Positions 62,479-64,000 of a DNA stretch of 64,000 nucleotides are shown piece by piece. The translations under genes and the position numbers were made by a program. Location of the stretch: positions 806,001-870,000 of the forward strand of contig CAXXPS010000003.1 in the NCBI GenBank assembly GCA_963669415.2, given 5' to 3'. The notes under the pieces are model-generated. The model was not told the DNA's origin. It did not search any database and saw nothing but the letters and a program-made list of their open reading frames with translations. Each line of letters starts with the position of its first letter. Positions within the stretch are counted from its first letter, which is position 1. Source of the DNA: JAWKWH01 sp963669415 (GTDB lineage Bacteria > Pseudomonadota > Alphaproteobacteria > Rhizobiales > Rhizobiaceae).

Positions 62479-63360
62479 TCAGATTGCAACTAACAGTACG
62501 GAGAAACCCCACACAAGCAATATTACCCCTGCAATTCTAGACAGGGTTTTTCCCGATCCCAATTTTTCCAACACCATGAATGCCGTGAGCAATGCCATCC
62601 AGAAGATGTTCATGACCCCAACCACGAGCATCACCAACATCAGCGCCCAGCAACAGCCCAGGCACCAAAGGCCTTGGGCTACGCCCAGCTTGATTATCCG
62701 AACCGTTTCAAATGACCAATTCCCGAAAAGCGTTGAAAAAGGGTTGCGGCATTTCTTCAGGCACGATTCTTTCAACGAACTGAACTGATAGGCGCCGGCT
62801 ATCGCCAGCGCCGCCACTGAGACGGACGCAATAGCGGGTGACGCTATCCCGGCGACAGCAAAACGGGAAACCACCAGTCCAACCAGCGCGAAGCTTGCAG
62901 AAGCAAGAAACCAAACCCCCAGAAAACCTGACAGCAGCCACATGGGATGCACGACCGACTTGTCCGCTGCACGCGCCGTGTCAGCGATTTCGCAGTAAGT
63001 GCGAACAAGTGGCGCCGCACTTGGAAGCATCATGGCCAGCGACATGATGAACCACATTGCAAGCAGCGACACAAACAGCGGCAGACTACTCGCATCAGGG
63101 GGCACTGGTGTCAGACATAGCGCCAGAAAAGTATCAAAAGGCCAAGGTACAAACCGGAGTTCCAGCCAGTCGAGCAGTCCGGCGCCGGGTCCAGCTTCCA
63201 GTGCCGGAATGTTTGCCGACATACTGACCAGCAATACCCAAGATGCAATGGCAAGGAATGCGAGCGCTATGAGCGTTGTTGCCGCTGCCGGATGAGCGAT
63301 TGCCGCCACAGTTCGCCCGACGCGGTCGAGATGGTCGAATGGATAATTGTCTTTTGCCAT
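62479..63360 (-). CDS. DUF2182 integral membrane protein
   Basis: A 293-residue membrane protein with about seven helices. WFIMSLAMMLPSAAPLV near residue 105 and the C-terminal GCCWALMLVMLVVGVMNIFWM (motif given in part: WALMLVMLVVGVMNIFW) are the DUF2182 hallmarks. Met, His and Cys residues inside helices have led to it being described as a predicted metal-binding membrane protein. Function unknown. It leads the operon with DUF1326 and pcs. Confidence 0.88.
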   Translation of the reverse strand: MAKDNYPFDHLDRVGRTVAAIAHPAAATTLIALAFLAIASWVLLVSMSANIPALEAGPGAGLLDWLELRFVPWPFDTFLALCLTPVPPDASSLPLFVSLLAMWFIMSLAMMLPSAAPLVRTYCEIADTARAADKSVVHPMWLLSGFLGVWFLASASFALVGLVVSRFAVAGIASPAIASVSVAALAIAGAYQFSSLKESCLKKCRNPFSTLFGNWSFETVRIIKLGVAQGLWCLGCCWALMLVMLVVGVMNIFWMALLTAFMVLEKLGSGKTLSRIAGVILLVWGFSVLLVAI

Positions 63361-63512
63361 GTCGCCGAACCGGATTTACGGGCAATTCGTCTCATTGAAC
63401 CAGCCGCGGGTGAAGCTCTATATGATCACGAGCTGCCATTCCAGCGCAGAATTCTAGCCGCTGCAAACTACGAGTTGCTGACTTGAATCAAGTGACAAGG
63501 ACCCACGAGCAA

Positions 63513-64000
63513 ATGCCGGCCGCATCAGACAGCGATGTAATGGTTGTAGGAACGGGGCCCGCCGGTCTCGTGACAGCGCTGCTCGCCGCCGAAGCGGATC
63601 TTGATGTCCAACTGGTCGGACCTGCGGTCAATACCAGGGACGCCAGAACCACCACACTGATGTTACCTGCACTTGAAACGCTACGGCGCCTGGGCATCGA
63701 TACCGCTTTTGACGGCAAAGCGGCCGCCTTGGAAGTCATGCGCATCATTGACGGAACCAGGCGCCTTATCAGAAGTCCCGTCGCCACATTTCATGCCAGT
63801 GAGATTGGTGAAAGCCATTTTGGCATGAATATTCCCAATGCAACATTGAACAAAACGCTTTTTGAGCGAGTCAGTGCCGCGAATATCGTGTGGCATGAGG
63901 GGATGGTCGAGCAATATTTGCCGGATAGCGATGGCGTGACGGTCACCACCCACAAGGCTGGCGAATTACGCGCGCGACTGGTCGCTGCTGCTGACGGACG
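63513..64000 (+). CDS. UbiH/COQ6-family FAD-dependent monooxygenase (partial, 5' part only)
   Basis: The first ~162 residues of a flavoprotein monooxygenase. The FAD Rossmann motif is DVMVVGTGPAGLVTALLAAEA; shorter form VVGTGPAGLVTALLA. A conserved ARTTTLMLPALETLRRLGI follows, and the gene runs off the edge inside the ADGR region (second FAD motif, ARLVAAADGR). This matches ubiquinone-biosynthesis hydroxylases of the UbiH/UbiF/COQ6 type. The ATG at 63513 is chosen; a GTG at 63492 is possible. It is divergent from the DUF2182 gene. Confidence 0.85.
   Translation, partial: MPAASDSDVMVVGTGPAGLVTALLAAEADLDVQLVGPAVNTRDARTTTLMLPALETLRRLGIDTAFDGKAAALEVMRIIDGTRRLIRSPVATFHASEIGESHFGMNIPNATLNKTLFERVSAANIVWHEGMVEQYLPDSDGVTVTTHKAGELRARLVAAADG

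Noticed and set aside
1..64000. CRISPR arrays, rRNA genes, riboswitches
   Set aside because: No regularly spaced repeats of CRISPR size, no rRNA-like stretches and no aptamer pattern I could recognise on either strand.

Overview
The window reads as chromosome of an alphaproteobacterium, most likely Hyphomicrobiales (Rhizobiales). Three things point there: the gene order nifR3/dusB-ntrB-ntrC-ntrY-ntrX-trkA-dat-hfq-hflX, the fused ispDF, and the pdhA-pdhB(lipoyl)-pdhC / lpdA / lipA block downstream of eno and an ftsB-like gene. A CckA-type hybrid kinase and a bacterial phosphatidylcholine synthase fit as well. No closer assignment is possible from sequence alone.

Layout. 1-213: 5' end of a fliO-like flagellar gene, minus strand. 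486-4815: translationally coupled cckA, a VOC-fold gene and kdsA. 4823-6161: a previously easy-to-miss 41-residue lipoprotein gene with its own terminator, then a 2-oxoglutarate/Fe(II) oxygenase. 6315-16312: enolase, ftsB-like divisome protein, pyruvate dehydrogenase (E2 reading frame broken), lpdA, lipA, and a RatA/COQ10-like gene. 16313-18036: cinA-like and ispDF, minus strand. 18207-29638: the nitrogen-control cluster (dusB, ntrBC, ntrYX), trkA, a D-amino-acid transaminase, hfq and hflX. 29652-39346: mazG, a DUF922 protease-like gene, ybaK-like, then a mostly minus-strand run (MBL phosphodiesterase, TatD, metG, holB, tmk, a DD-carboxypeptidase, RlpA-SPOR).

39600-39689 is tRNA-Ser(UGA). Its last 16 bases are repeated exactly at 52739-52754, next to a P4-type tyrosine integrase. 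The 13.1-kb interval between the repeats is therefore an integrated island. Its right half (46.0-52.6 kb) is a minus-strand block reading away from the integrase: int, small gene, AlpA, HNH, a Spo11/Topo VI A-like protein, a 52-residue gene, a phage-replication-type protein, a repeat-rich non-coding stretch, and a four-gene operon of unknown proteins. This looks like a phage-satellite-type element. Its left half carries cargo on the plus strand: an IS1182-family insertion, a large beta-helix/anchor-domain surface protein, two small exported proteins and a staphylococcal-nuclease-like protein.

52767-64000: class III aminotransferase + BKACE pair starting 13 bp after attR, an acyltransferase, a four-gene BMP-type nucleoside/basic-membrane-protein ABC importer, a coupled DUF2182-DUF1326-phosphatidylcholine synthase operon, and the start of a UbiH-like FAD monooxygenase.

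The most noteworthy points are the island with its orphan Spo11-like protein, its iteron-like repeats and its shared regulatory motif; the frameshift in the E2 gene; and the DUF2182/DUF1326/Pcs coupling.
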